Assembly: GCF_022827545.1 (NCBI RefSeq)
Contig: NZ_CP094669.1
Location: 2,818,001-2,882,000 of the forward strand
Reading direction: 5' to 3'
DNA: 64,000 nt
Origin: Hymenobacter tibetensis
Lineage (GTDB): Bacteria > Bacteroidota > Bacteroidia > Cytophagales > Hymenobacteraceae
A program made the translations under genes and the position numbers. The notes beneath the pieces were generated by a model. It saw only the letters and a list, made by a program, of their open reading frames with translations. It did not search any database and had not been told where the DNA came from. Of this stretch, positions 18,400 through 27,206 are shown one piece after another. Numbering within the stretch: the stretch's first letter is position 1; every line of letters begins with the position of its first letter.

Positions 18400-18969
18400 A
18401 TGCACTACCCGCAACTTTCCTTTTCCCGTCTCCACCGGCTTCTGGCCAGCGGCGTAGCGCTGCTGTTGGCGCCCATGCTCCTTGTTTCCTGCGGCGGAGA
18501 CGATTTAGATATTGATGCTTTAAACGCAGAAGCCCTGGCCCGCCAAAAGGCCGTGCGCGCAGCCGATTCCGTAACCATCACCAAGTACATTGCCGATAGC
18601 AGCTTCACCAACGTGCAGCGGCGGCCTTCCGGCTTGTACGTAGTGACCAAGGTGGCGGGCACGGGCGCTACGCCACAACCCGGCCAGAACGTGTCGGTTC
18701 TCTACAAAGGCTTGTTCCTTACGCAGCCCACCCGCATATTCGATCAGTCGAAGCCAGGGCCAGATGGTAAGCTAGATCCCATCAAGTTTTCGTTGGGTAG
18801 AGGCCAAGTCATTCCGGGTTGGGACGAAGGCATTGGCTTGCTGCGCAAAGGCGAAAAAGCAATTCTGCTGATTCCCTCGGGGCAAGCATATGGGCCAAGC
18901 GGAGCCGGCAACGTCATTCCTGGCAACACGCCTCTGCGCTTCGATGTGGAATTAACGGATTTCAACTAG
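18400..18969 (+). CDS. FKBP-type peptidyl-prolyl isomerase lipoprotein
   Basis: A 189-residue envelope protein. A signal peptide leads to a lipobox LVSCGGD, and the mature part has a helical spacer and then an FKBP domain. FKBP marks are GQNVSVLYKGLF, FSLGRGQVIPGWDEGIGLL (with the core Trp), AILLIPSGQAYG and PLRFDVELTDF at the end. It should assist proline-limited folding of exported proteins and is probably attached to a membrane. ATG at 18400 places the signal peptide correctly. A strong terminator follows. Confidence 0.9.
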   Translation: MHYPQLSFSRLHRLLASGVALLLAPMLLVSCGGDDLDIDALNAEALARQKAVRAADSVTITKYIADSSFTNVQRRPSGLYVVTKVAGTGATPQPGQNVSVLYKGLFLTQPTRIFDQSKPGPDGKLDPIKFSLGRGQVIPGWDEGIGLLRKGEKAILLIPSGQAYGPSGAGNVIPGNTPLRFDVELTDFN

Positions 18970-19005
18970 GCTTGAAAGAACACTGAGAACCTAGTTGGTG
19001 TATGC

Positions 19006-19068
19006 AGCCGGAGCCTGCGTCCGGTCAAACGAGTTTTCGTTTGACCGGACGCAGGCTCCGGCTTTTCT
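19006..19068 (+). terminator. Terminator with 26-bp perfect stem
   Basis: Arms 19006-19031 and 19038-19063 are exact reverse complements with a 6-nt loop, followed by TTTTCTT. It lies between convergent genes. Confidence 0.85.
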
Positions 19069-19130
19069 TATGGTTTCAGCCAGTAAGCAGCAGTGGTAGT
19101 GATAGTGGCAAACTCACTGCAAGGACAGCG

Positions 19131-20603
19131 TTAGCGCAGCGCCGATGCGGAGGCTTCGCGGTAGAGAGAAGAAGGCGACAAGTGAAATATGTCGCGCAGG
19201 GCGCGGCTGGCGGCGTGGTAGCCACACATACCGTGCACGCCGCCGCCGGGCGGGGTGGCTGAGGAGCAGAGGTACATGCCGGACCGGGAAGTACGATACG
19301 GTGATACGCGCAGGGCCGGGCGGGTAAAGAGCTGCGTGACATCCAGCAAGCCGCCGTTGATGTCGCCCCCTACATAGTTGGGGTTGTAAGCTTCCATTTG
19401 AGCGGTGTCGAAGGTATGCCGCCCGATAATTCGGTCCCGGAAGCCGGGGGCAAAGCGCTCCACTTGTTGCTCGATGGCCGTCGTCATATCCACGCGGGAG
19501 CCGTTGGGCACGTGGCAGTAGGCCCAGGCCGTGTGCTTGCCAGCCGGGGCGCGGGTGGCATCAAAAAGGCTTTGCTGTGCCAGCAGCACAAATGGCCGTT
19601 CGGGATGGTGGCCGCGAGTGGCAGCCTTTTCGGTGGCGGCAATTTCCTCTAGCGTGCCGCCGAGGTGCACGGTGCCGGCCTGCGCGCAGCCCTCGGCCGT
19701 GAACGGAATAGGAGCATCAAGCGCCCAATCTATTTTGAACACGCCCATGCCGTATTGGTAGCGCCGCAACTGCCACTGGTAGATGCTGGAAAGGCTGTGC
19801 CCGGCAATCTGGAGGAGTTGCGCGGGCGTTATGTCGAAAAGAACGGCTTTGGCCAGCGGTATGTCGGCCAAGTGCCGCACATACGTGCCGGTCTGGATGG
19901 ACCCGCCCAGCGCAACGAAGTGGGCGGCCAGCGCATCGGCAATGGCCTGGGAACCCCCTTTGGGCAGGGGCCAGCCTTGGCGGTGCGCCGCAATGAGGAG
20001 CACCAAGCCAATAGCCGAGGTGGTGAGGTTGGAAAGGGGCTGAATGGCGTGGGCTGCCATACCGGCGAACAGGCCTCGGGCCTGCTTGGTTTGGAAGCGG
20101 CTGGTTAGCGCGGTAGCCGGTAGCAGTGCGGGTAGCCCGAACTGCGCCATAGCCAACGGGTCGGAAGGGAAGTGCAGGGGCGCTAGCACATCCTGGGCAA
20201 TGTGGGGCCAACTGGCAACCAGCGGCTCCAGCAAGGTGCGGTAGGCACGTTCATCGGCACCCAATGCGCGGGCCGTATCAGCTAAGGAAGTAACTACCGT
20301 GGCCGCCGTACCATCGTCGAAGGGGTGCGCAGCAGATACAGGGGGCGTGATGTACTCTAGGCCGTACTGGGCCAGGGGCAGGGTTTGAAAGAAGGGCGAG
20401 GCCGCCGCCAGAGGATGAATAGCCGAGCAGATGTCGTGTTGGAAGCCAGGTAGCGTTAGTTCGGCGGTGCGCAAGCCGCCCCCAATCTGGTCTTTGCCTT
20501 CGAGCAGCAGCACCGACAAGCCCGCCTGTTGCAGCTCGATGGCCGCGGCCAACCCATTTGGGCCGGAGCCTACTACCACCGCGTCGTAATCTGTAGTGTT
20601 CAT
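19131..20603 (-). CDS. FAD-dependent oxidoreductase, phytoene desaturase-like
   Basis: A 490-residue flavoenzyme. The N-terminal dinucleotide-binding motif is AVVVGSGPNGLAAAIELQQAG, followed by LLLEGKDQIGGGLRT. The C-terminal FAD phrase is GMYLCSSATPPGGGVHGMCG. The overall type matches the CrtI/PYROXD2-like group, many members of which are not carotenoid enzymes. No crtB or other carotenoid gene lies in the window, so carotenoid desaturation is only one possibility. ATG at 20603 puts the FAD loop about 10 residues in, as usual. Confidence 0.85.
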   Translation of the reverse strand: MNTTDYDAVVVGSGPNGLAAAIELQQAGLSVLLLEGKDQIGGGLRTAELTLPGFQHDICSAIHPLAAASPFFQTLPLAQYGLEYITPPVSAAHPFDDGTAATVVTSLADTARALGADERAYRTLLEPLVASWPHIAQDVLAPLHFPSDPLAMAQFGLPALLPATALTSRFQTKQARGLFAGMAAHAIQPLSNLTTSAIGLVLLIAAHRQGWPLPKGGSQAIADALAAHFVALGGSIQTGTYVRHLADIPLAKAVLFDITPAQLLQIAGHSLSSIYQWQLRRYQYGMGVFKIDWALDAPIPFTAEGCAQAGTVHLGGTLEEIAATEKAATRGHHPERPFVLLAQQSLFDATRAPAGKHTAWAYCHVPNGSRVDMTTAIEQQVERFAPGFRDRIIGRHTFDTAQMEAYNPNYVGGDINGGLLDVTQLFTRPALRVSPYRTSRSGMYLCSSATPPGGGVHGMCGYHAASRALRDIFHLSPSSLYREASASALR

Positions 20604-20964
20604 GCGAAAAGAAAAAAAGCGCTTCGTGCGTTTGTGCGCGGAAGAGGTTACGTGAAGAAACGAGGTTGCTGGGGCAGTGACTTAAGGCCGCAACGTGGTC
20701 TGTAACCCTGCGGGCCAAGCCCTAACCTACTGCCAGTACCCTAGCATTACGTACGGCCCCGACTAGGAAGTGCCATGCGCAGCAAGATGTTTTTTTCGCG
20801 GCTCCAATGCAAAGAGCAGCACATGTTCGGGCCGGAGGCTGGACGCCTGGCTTTTTCAGGCCGCTGGGCATAGCTTAATTTCGGTTGGCCCGTATACATT
20901 CGCTCCGCCGAAAGGGCCCGCTAGGGCGCTGCGGCTTTCGTTGTTCATCTACTTCTTCTTTTTC
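20604..20964. other. Divergent intergenic region, no gene seen
   Basis: These 361 nt separate the starts of the FAD oxidoreductase and the aldo/keto reductase and must hold both promoters. I found no exact TTTG-N19-TAnnTTTG match, no RNA gene and no convincing small reading frame. Confidence 0.5.
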
Positions 20965-21951
20965 ATGCAGTATCGTAAACTTGGCAAAACCGGCTTTTCG
21001 GTTTCTGAAATTAGCTTGGGCACCTGGCAGGTCGGCGGCAAATGGGGCGACCCATTCAGCCACTCCAACGCCGACAATATCCTGAATGCGGCCGTTGATG
21101 GGGGTATCAATTTCATTGATACGGCCGACGTATACGGCGACGGTGAAAGCGAAAAAGCTGTCGGCCGGCTCGTGCGCAGCCGTTCCGAGCAAATTTATGT
21201 GGCCACCAAGTGCGGCCGCCAGCTCCAGCCCCACGTCAACGACGCTTACACGCCGGAGGCCATGCGCATGTTTGTGGAAGCCAGCTTGCGCAATATGCAG
21301 CTGGAAACGCTGGATTTGATTCAGTTGCATTGCCCACCCACCGAGGTGTACTACCGGCCCGAGATTTTCGAAGTGTTTGACCGTCTCAAAGAAGAAGGTA
21401 AAATTCAGAATCTGGGCGTGAGCGTGGAGAAGGTGGAAGAAGGCCTCAAGGCCATCGAGTATGCCAACGTCACCACGTTGCAGCTTATCTTCAACATGTT
21501 TCGGCAGCGCCCCACGGAACTGCTGTTCAAAGAAGCCCAGCGCCGCGACGTGGGCCTGATTGTGCGGGTGCCGCTGGCGAGCGGGCTGCTCACGGGCAAG
21601 TTTTCGGCTGATACCAGCTTCGCGCCCGAAGACCACCGCAATTTCAACCGGCAGGGCGAAGCCTTCGATAAAGGAGAAACCTTTTCTGGTGTCGACTACA
21701 ACACCGGGCTGGAAGCCGTGGAAGAAATCAAGCAGCTTTTCCCCGGTCAGCCCAACCTGGCACCCATTGCCCTACGTTGGGTGTTGATGTTCAACGAAGT
21801 AAGCTGCGTAATCCCTGGCGCGTCCAAGCCGGAGCAGCTTAACTCCAACCTGCAAGCGGCAGACCTACCTGCGCTTTCTAGCGAGCAACTACAGCAAGTG
21901 CAAGCCATTTACGACCGTAAAATCAAGCCCCAAGTTCACCAGATTTGGTAG
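20965..21951 (+). CDS. Aldo/keto reductase
   Basis: A 328-residue NADPH-dependent oxidoreductase with a TIM barrel. It begins MQYRKLGKTGFSVSEISLGT. The tetrad is visible as Asp and Tyr in FIDTADVYGDGESE, Lys in YVATKCGR and His in IQLHCPP. The C-terminal cofactor site is SCVIPGASKPEQL. The Lys in KCG and Tyr are intact, so it should be active; the substrate is unknown. ATG at 20965 is the start because family homology begins there. The gene ends at a large palindromic terminator shared with the convergent ABC permease gene. Confidence 0.9.
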   Translation: MQYRKLGKTGFSVSEISLGTWQVGGKWGDPFSHSNADNILNAAVDGGINFIDTADVYGDGESEKAVGRLVRSRSEQIYVATKCGRQLQPHVNDAYTPEAMRMFVEASLRNMQLETLDLIQLHCPPTEVYYRPEIFEVFDRLKEEGKIQNLGVSVEKVEEGLKAIEYANVTTLQLIFNMFRQRPTELLFKEAQRRDVGLIVRVPLASGLLTGKFSADTSFAPEDHRNFNRQGEAFDKGETFSGVDYNTGLEAVEEIKQLFPGQPNLAPIALRWVLMFNEVSCVIPGASKPEQLNSNLQAADLPALSSEQLQQVQAIYDRKIKPQVHQIW

Positions 21952-21958
21952 ACAAACA

Positions 21959-22026
21959 GTAGGCCCAGACAACCAGAAGCCCCGCACGGACCGGTCCGTG
22001 CGGGGCTTCTGGTTGTCTGGGCCTAC
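21959..22026. terminator. 68-bp perfect palindrome, bidirectional terminator
   Basis: Positions 21959-21992 and 21993-22026 are exact reverse complements with no spacer; the centre reads GGACCGGTCC. It begins 7 nt after one stop and ends 6 nt before the convergent one, so it probably ends transcription from both sides. Confidence 0.9.
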
Positions 22027-22032
22027 CATACG

Positions 22033-24600
22033 CTACGCTTCGCCGCGTAGCACTTCCAGTGGCGGGCGCGTCAGCACATCACGGCTATTGAAAAGGCCGA
22101 TTAAGGCAGTGAGGGTAGTGGTGACGGCGGCCAGGACGAGGAGCGGACCTATAGCTGGCAAGAACGGTACTTCAAATAGGAAATACGCCAAGGCCCAGGC
22201 CGCGCCCACGGCCAGCACCAAACCAGCCACGGCCGCCAGCAGGCCCAGCAGGGCGTATTCCACCAAGGTGATACGCAGAATCTGCCGGCGGCTTGCGCCC
22301 AACGTGCGGAGCAGTACGCTCTCCTGCACCCGCTGGTAGCGGCTCACCACCACCGAGCTGACCACCACTACCAGCCCCGTGGCAATGCTGAAGAAGGCCA
22401 TAAACTGGATAACGAAGGAGATTTTGCCGAGAATATCGTCCAGGGTTTGCAGTACCAGCCCCAAGTCGATGGCCGAGACGTTGGGGAAACCCTGCACCAG
22501 TTCCCGCTGCACGTCGGCCAGCACGTTGTTGTCGGGCACGCGTGTCATCAAGACCAGGAACTGCGGGGCCGGTTCCAGCACGCCAGCCGGAAACACTATC
22601 TGGAAGTTGGTTTGCACGCGGGTCCAGTCCACGGTGCGGGTGCCGCCGATAATGGTGGCAAGTGGGGCACCCTGCACGTTAAAGGTAAGCGTGTCGCCGA
22701 GCTTGACTTGCAGACGGCGCAGGAAATCGGAATCAACGGAAATGCGGGGCGTACCGTCGGGGGGTAGGTAGGGCGCCAGGCCCTGGTCCAGGGTTTCCGA
22801 GCTGATCAGCTTGTTGCGGTACGTCACGCGGTATTCGCGGGTGAGGCCACCCCGGCTGCGGCCGTTAAGGGTGTCCTTTTTGAGTTCGATGGTGGATTGA
22901 CCGTTGATGGCGGCCAGCCGCATGGTCACGACAGGAACTTGCTGCAAAAGGGGGAGGCGGCGGCTGGTAAGCAGCTGCGTAACGCCGGCTCGTTGCCCAG
23001 GCTGAATATCGAAGAGCACCATGTTGGGTTGCCCATCGGCGGCCGACACTTGCACCCGGCTCAGCAGCAAGCCTTGCAGCAAGGAGAGCGTAGCCATTAG
23101 AAACACCCCCAGCCCAATGGAGACGGTAAGCAGCAGGGTTTGGTTGTTGGGCCGATAGAGGTTGGCTAGTCCTTGGCGCCACACGTAGCTCCAGGACGTA
23201 GGGTAGAAGCGCCGTACCGCTTGGCGCAGACCCTGACCCAGCCCGGCCAGCACGAAAAACGTAACCAACAGCCCGCCCGCAAAGCCAAGGGCCTGCTTCC
23301 AGTCGCGGGTTTGGAGGTACGCAAACCCCGTTATGAAGACGACCACCAAGCCATATACCAGCACCCGGAGCGGATCAGGCTGCTTGGTGTCTTCTTCGTA
23401 CGCGGCCCGCAATGTCCGCAACGGCGATACGCGTCGGATACCAAGCAGCGGCAGCAACGCAAACAGCACCGATACCAGCACACCCGTCAGAATACCTTGG
23501 GCCACCGCCGACCACGACACGGCCACATGCACCGTGACCGGCAAAAAGCCTTCAAACAGCCGCGGCAGCAAGAGTTGCACGGCGGTACCCAGTGCAGCGC
23601 CCACCGTAGCGCCCACTAAGCCCATTGCCGCAATTTGCAGCAGATAGATGAGCATGGCTTGGCTGCCACTGGCCCCCAAGCACCGCAGCACTGCCACCGA
23701 CGCCACTTTCTCGCGCACATACAAGCTCACGGCGCTGGCTACTCCTACGCAACCCAACAGGAGCGCCACAAAGGCCACTAGGTTCAGGAACCGGGTAAGG
23801 TCGGTGAACGAGCGGCCGGTCTGCCGCTTACGTTCCGTCACGGTGTCGGAGCTGATGTTCACTTTATCGAGGCGGGCTTCCAGCGTCTTAACGATGGCAT
23901 CAACATCGGTGCCTGGCGCAAACTGGTAGTAGGTGCGGTACTGCACCCGGCTGCCGCGCTGCATCAACCCGGTTTCAGGCAGATATTGGCTGGGAATAAA
24001 CACAGTAGGGGCCACGGCTGCACTAAACCCCGACTGGCCCGGCGTTTTGCGTACCCGCCCCGCAATACGAAAGGTGAGCTTACCCACCCGAATAGAGTCG
24101 CCGGGCTTGGCGGCAAACTGCACCAGCAGGGCGTCATCTACCAAGGCCACCCGTTCGCGCGAAGTCATGGATTGCCGAAACGCTGCCACGGCCGCTACAG
24201 GCTCCGTGAGCCATTCACCGTAATACGGAAACGCGCCGCTCAGGGCCTTTATTTGCGCCAGACGTACGCCTTGGCCCTTCGGAAACTGAACCAGGGAGGC
24301 AAAGGCCACCTCCTCGCTCCGGTCGCGGCCGAGCTTGCGCAGTGTTGGGGCCAGCGTCGAGTCAAAGGGCTGACTGCCCGAAAGCACCAGATCGGCGCCC
24401 ACCAGTTCGCGCGCCTGCTCGTCGATGCTACGGGCCAGGTTGTCGCCAAAGCCCCGAATACCCACTAGCGCGGCAATACCAAGTACAATGGCCGACACGA
24501 ACAGCAAGAGCCGGGAGCGGCTGCGGCGGCTGTCGCGCCAGGCCATGCGCCACAGCCAGGAGAGTGCAGGCTTGGTGGCAGGAAGCGGGCTGGTACTCAT
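22033..24600 (-). CDS. ABC exporter permease, YbbP/FtsX family
   Basis: An 855-residue inner-membrane protein with the long YbbP layout: one N-terminal membrane helix, a large periplasmic domain, a group of helices near residue 270-400 and two FtsX-type permease units. Typical phrases are MAWRDSRRSRSRLLLFVSAI at the start and LRCLGASGSQAMLIYLLQ, then LLRTLGASRRQILRITLVEY in the second unit. YbbAP-type transporters are thought to move hydrophobic molecules out of the membrane. Its ATG overlaps the ATPase stop by 4 nt (ATGA), so the two are translationally coupled. Confidence 0.9.
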   Translation of the reverse strand: MSTSPLPATKPALSWLWRMAWRDSRRSRSRLLLFVSAIVLGIAALVGIRGFGDNLARSIDEQARELVGADLVLSGSQPFDSTLAPTLRKLGRDRSEEVAFASLVQFPKGQGVRLAQIKALSGAFPYYGEWLTEPVAAVAAFRQSMTSRERVALVDDALLVQFAAKPGDSIRVGKLTFRIAGRVRKTPGQSGFSAAVAPTVFIPSQYLPETGLMQRGSRVQYRTYYQFAPGTDVDAIVKTLEARLDKVNISSDTVTERKRQTGRSFTDLTRFLNLVAFVALLLGCVGVASAVSLYVREKVASVAVLRCLGASGSQAMLIYLLQIAAMGLVGATVGAALGTAVQLLLPRLFEGFLPVTVHVAVSWSAVAQGILTGVLVSVLFALLPLLGIRRVSPLRTLRAAYEEDTKQPDPLRVLVYGLVVVFITGFAYLQTRDWKQALGFAGGLLVTFFVLAGLGQGLRQAVRRFYPTSWSYVWRQGLANLYRPNNQTLLLTVSIGLGVFLMATLSLLQGLLLSRVQVSAADGQPNMVLFDIQPGQRAGVTQLLTSRRLPLLQQVPVVTMRLAAINGQSTIELKKDTLNGRSRGGLTREYRVTYRNKLISSETLDQGLAPYLPPDGTPRISVDSDFLRRLQVKLGDTLTFNVQGAPLATIIGGTRTVDWTRVQTNFQIVFPAGVLEPAPQFLVLMTRVPDNNVLADVQRELVQGFPNVSAIDLGLVLQTLDDILGKISFVIQFMAFFSIATGLVVVVSSVVVSRYQRVQESVLLRTLGASRRQILRITLVEYALLGLLAAVAGLVLAVGAAWALAYFLFEVPFLPAIGPLLVLAAVTTTLTALIGLFNSRDVLTRPPLEVLRGEA

Positions 24601-25304
24601 ACAGTGGTAGAAGCAACAGTAGCGGGAGCGGTGCGCGTGTCAGAGAGCATGGCGCCCCCCTTGATGCGCACAATGCGTTGGGTACGAGCGGCCAACTCCA
24701 GGTCGTGCGTGACGAGGACAAGCGTAGTACCGGCTTCCCGGTTGAGTTCAAACAACAGCTCGACCACCCGGGCGCTGGTGTCGGCATCGAGGTTGCCGGT
24801 GGGCTCATCGGCGAACAGAATCTTAGGGCGGTTCACAAACGCTCTAGCCAAGGATATACGCTGCTGCTCACCCCCCGACAACTGCGTGGGGTAGTGGTGC
24901 CCGCGCCCGGCCAGGCCAACCCGCTCCAGGAGTTCCTGCGCCGTTTTGGTACCGTTGCGGACGCCGCGCAGCTCGAGCGGTACCAGCACGTTTTCAAGGG
25001 CCGTAAGGGTGGGCAGCAGCTGGAAGTTCTGGAAGATGAAGCCCACGTGCTCGTTGCGCACCGCGGCCCGCTGGTCTTCGTTTAGGTGGTCGAGCTGAAT
25101 GCCATTGAGCCACACACTGCCTGAGCTGGCCCGGTCCAGGCCGGCACACAAGCCTAACAAGGTGGTTTTGCCGCTGCCCGAAGGCCCTACGATGGCAAAA
25201 GTGTCCTGGGCCTGCAACTCGAAACTGACGGATTCCAACACCGTTAACGACCGGCCGCCGCTGGAATAAGATTTGGTGAGATTTTCTACTTTAAGCACAA
25301 ACAA
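24597..25304 (-). CDS. ABC transporter ATP-binding protein, YbbA/LolD type
   Basis: A 235-residue ATPase of the MacB/LolD/YbbA group. Motifs are Walker A GPSGSGKTT, Q-loop FIFQNFQLLPTLTALENV, signature LSGGEQQR, Walker B ILFADEPTGNLD and H-loop LVTHDLELA. It should drive the permease encoded next, whose gene overlaps by 4 nt. A TesA-like esterase is encoded divergently, as in the tesA-ybbA-ybbP neighbourhood of Escherichia coli, which supports YbbA identity over LolD. Confidence 0.9.
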   Translation of the reverse strand: MFVLKVENLTKSYSSGGRSLTVLESVSFELQAQDTFAIVGPSGSGKTTLLGLCAGLDRASSGSVWLNGIQLDHLNEDQRAAVRNEHVGFIFQNFQLLPTLTALENVLVPLELRGVRNGTKTAQELLERVGLAGRGHHYPTQLSGGEQQRISLARAFVNRPKILFADEPTGNLDADTSARVVELLFELNREAGTTLVLVTHDLELAARTQRIVRIKGGAMLSDTRTAPATVASTTV

Positions 25305-25582
25305 GCTGGTTGCGTCCGCTACGGTAGCGGAAATGAAGAATCAGGAAATAAATATCAACTCTAAGGCCTCTGCTGCATAAAACATCACGCCGCGCAGCCA
25401 GGGTGTGTTAACGGCTACGTTGGGCCTGGTACTACCACATTATGTTTCAAGCAGCGGAAGTCAGGGTGGAGTACGTTGCAGTAGCCGGCTGGTGAGCTTA
25501 TTGTTTGGAATAAGCAGACGAAATAACCCATGCAATACTTTGGGCTGTTACGTAAACACCAAACAAAGTAGCTTCGTCCCTC

Positions 25583-26290
25583 ATGAAACCTGTCCTGTCC
25601 CTGTTTAGTTGCTGCCTGCTGATGCTGGCTAGTTGCAACTCCGAGCCGAAAACCGCCGAAGCTCCCGCCACCGGGGCTACGCCGCCAACTACCACTGCTG
25701 CGCCCACACCCGCCGGTAAGCAAACCATCTTGTTCTTCGGCAACAGCCTTACCGCCGGCTACGGCGTGGAGCCTGAAGAAGCTTTTCCGGCTTTAATTGG
25801 CCAGAAAATAGATTCTGCCGGCTTAGGCTACACCGTTGTCAACGCCGGCCTGAGCGGCGAAACCACCGCTGGGGGCCGTAGCCGGGTGGGCTGGGTGCTG
25901 CGCCAACCCGTATCTATCTTCGTGCTGGAATTAGGCGGCAATGATGGCCTGCGGGGCTTACCCCTCACCGATACTCGCAAGAACCTGCAAGCTATTATTG
26001 ATACGGTGCGCCGCCGCAGTCCTCAAACCCGGATTGTGCTGGCGGGCATGCAAATCCCACCCAACCTCGGAGTGGACTATGCCACCCAGTTCAAGGCGCT
26101 CTACGGAGAGCTGGCCCGCCAGAATCAGCTGGTTTTGATTCCGTTTCTGTTGGAGGGAGTAGGAGGTGTTACCAAACTCAACCAGCAGGATGGCATTCAT
26201 CCCACACCCGCGGGCCACCGCCTCGTAGCCCGCACCATCTGGCCGATTCTGCAACCGTTGTTGCAGCAGCCCGCGCCAGCCAGCAAGTAG
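25583..26290 (+). CDS. TesA-like arylesterase / SGNH hydrolase lipoprotein
   Basis: A 235-residue SGNH hydrolase. The N-terminus is a lipoprotein signal (FSCCLLMLASCNS) followed by a Pro/Thr-rich spacer. Block I is FFGNSLTAGYG with the Ser nucleophile, block II is VNAGLSGETTAGG, block III is ELGGNDGLRG with the oxyanion Asn, and block V is QDGIHPTPAGH with Asp and His. It should cleave thioesters or acyl esters in the periplasm or at the membrane. It is divergent from the YbbA/YbbP-like pair (278 nt gap). Confidence 0.9.
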   Translation: MKPVLSLFSCCLLMLASCNSEPKTAEAPATGATPPTTTAAPTPAGKQTILFFGNSLTAGYGVEPEEAFPALIGQKIDSAGLGYTVVNAGLSGETTAGGRSRVGWVLRQPVSIFVLELGGNDGLRGLPLTDTRKNLQAIIDTVRRRSPQTRIVLAGMQIPPNLGVDYATQFKALYGELARQNQLVLIPFLLEGVGGVTKLNQQDGIHPTPAGHRLVARTIWPILQPLLQQPAPASK

Positions 26291-26307
26291 CGCTACGTGC
26301 CAACGCC

Positions 26308-26364
26308 GAGGCCGCCGGAGGTCAAGTGAGCTATGAAACGCTTTACTTTACCTCCGGCGGCCTC
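26308..26364. terminator. Bidirectional terminator
   Basis: The arms GAGGCCGCCGGAGGT and ACCTCCGGCGGCCTC are exact complements, with partial pairing further in. It lies between the convergent esterase and MaoC genes. Confidence 0.8.
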
Positions 26365-26387
26365 TATGCTTGTATAGGTTCTGCTAG

Positions 26388-26855
26388 TTACCCCTCAAAA
26401 TGATAGAGGAAGGTGATGATACCGGTGTAGGCAGGTTTCAACTGGTCCTTGATTTCCAGCGTTACTTCCAGACGAGCCTTGGCAATGCCCCGAAGATTTT
26501 TCACCGACAACAACGTGGCCCGCAGCCGCACTGAACTATCCACCGTTACGGCCTGGTTGAAGCGTAAGCTTTCAATTTCATAATTCACCTGCATTTTCAG
26601 GTTCTCGATGGAAAGAATCTGGTGCCACAAGTAGGGCAGCAACGAAACCGTGAGGTAACCGTGCGCGATGGTGGATTTGAATGGTGATTCGGTAGCGGCT
26701 CGTTCCGCATCCACATGGATCCACTGGTAATCGAGAGTGGCCGCGGCAAAGCTGTTGATTTGCTGCTGGGTGATGGTGTGGTAATCGGACACGCCCAGTT
26801 CCTGCCCAACATAGTGTTCAAGTTCGGGCAGGCTGCGAATCGTTAGTTTGTTCAT
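26388..26855 (-). CDS. MaoC-like hot-dog dehydratase
   Basis: A 155-residue protein of the MaoC/(R)-hydratase hot-dog family. The characteristic stretch is AATLDYQWIHVDAERAATES with the catalytic Asp and His, followed by TIAHGYLTVSLLPYL. These enzymes hydrate enoyl-thioesters; some are only structural homologues. ATG at 26855 is chosen because the domain begins with MNKLTIRSLPELEHYVGQEL. It is transcribed away from the DUF2911 gene, whose terminator lies between them. Confidence 0.85.
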   Translation of the reverse strand: MNKLTIRSLPELEHYVGQELGVSDYHTITQQQINSFAAATLDYQWIHVDAERAATESPFKSTIAHGYLTVSLLPYLWHQILSIENLKMQVNYEIESLRFNQAVTVDSSVRLRATLLSVKNLRGIAKARLEVTLEIKDQLKPAYTGIITFLYHFEG

Positions 26856-27206
26856 GCAAGTGTGGTTGGGTGAATGGGGCGGTATACCTAAGGCGCAACG
26901 GCAGGTTCGAGAAAACGTCCGCCAAAAGGCAATTGAAGACAAGGTGCCTGGCGTAAAGGCACTGAAAAATAGCGGTAAAATCGTGAAGTAAGGGCCGCTT
27001 ACGTCTCGCGGCGAAATGTATACGTGCTGGTAGCAAAGGGTAGGTACAAGCCGGCACTGGTCGTGACTCGTAATTCTGCGCTTTCTCAGCCCAATACGTG
27101 CGCGTACTAGGTTGCTTCCTGGTTTTGTAGAAAGGTAGTAGTGGCGTGCAAATAAAAAGCCCTCCAGTTGCTTCCAGAGGGCTTTATTCAGTTAAATCGA
27201 CCGTTT
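26856..27206. other. Intergenic region with a terminator and presumed MaoC promoter
   Basis: About 350 nt between the start of the MaoC gene and the end of the DUF2911 gene. It holds the terminator at 27154-27187; the rest shows no gene, and no clear promoter consensus was found. Confidence 0.5.
27154..27187 (-). terminator. Intrinsic terminator of the DUF2911 gene
   Basis: AAAGCCCTC (27156-27164) pairs with GAGGGCTTT (27177-27185). On the minus strand the stem is followed by TTTTTATTT. Confidence 0.8.

Noticed and set aside
20875..21636. 253-codon minus-strand frame over the aldo/keto reductase gene
   Set aside because: Antisense shadow of a conserved enzyme; no recognisable domain.
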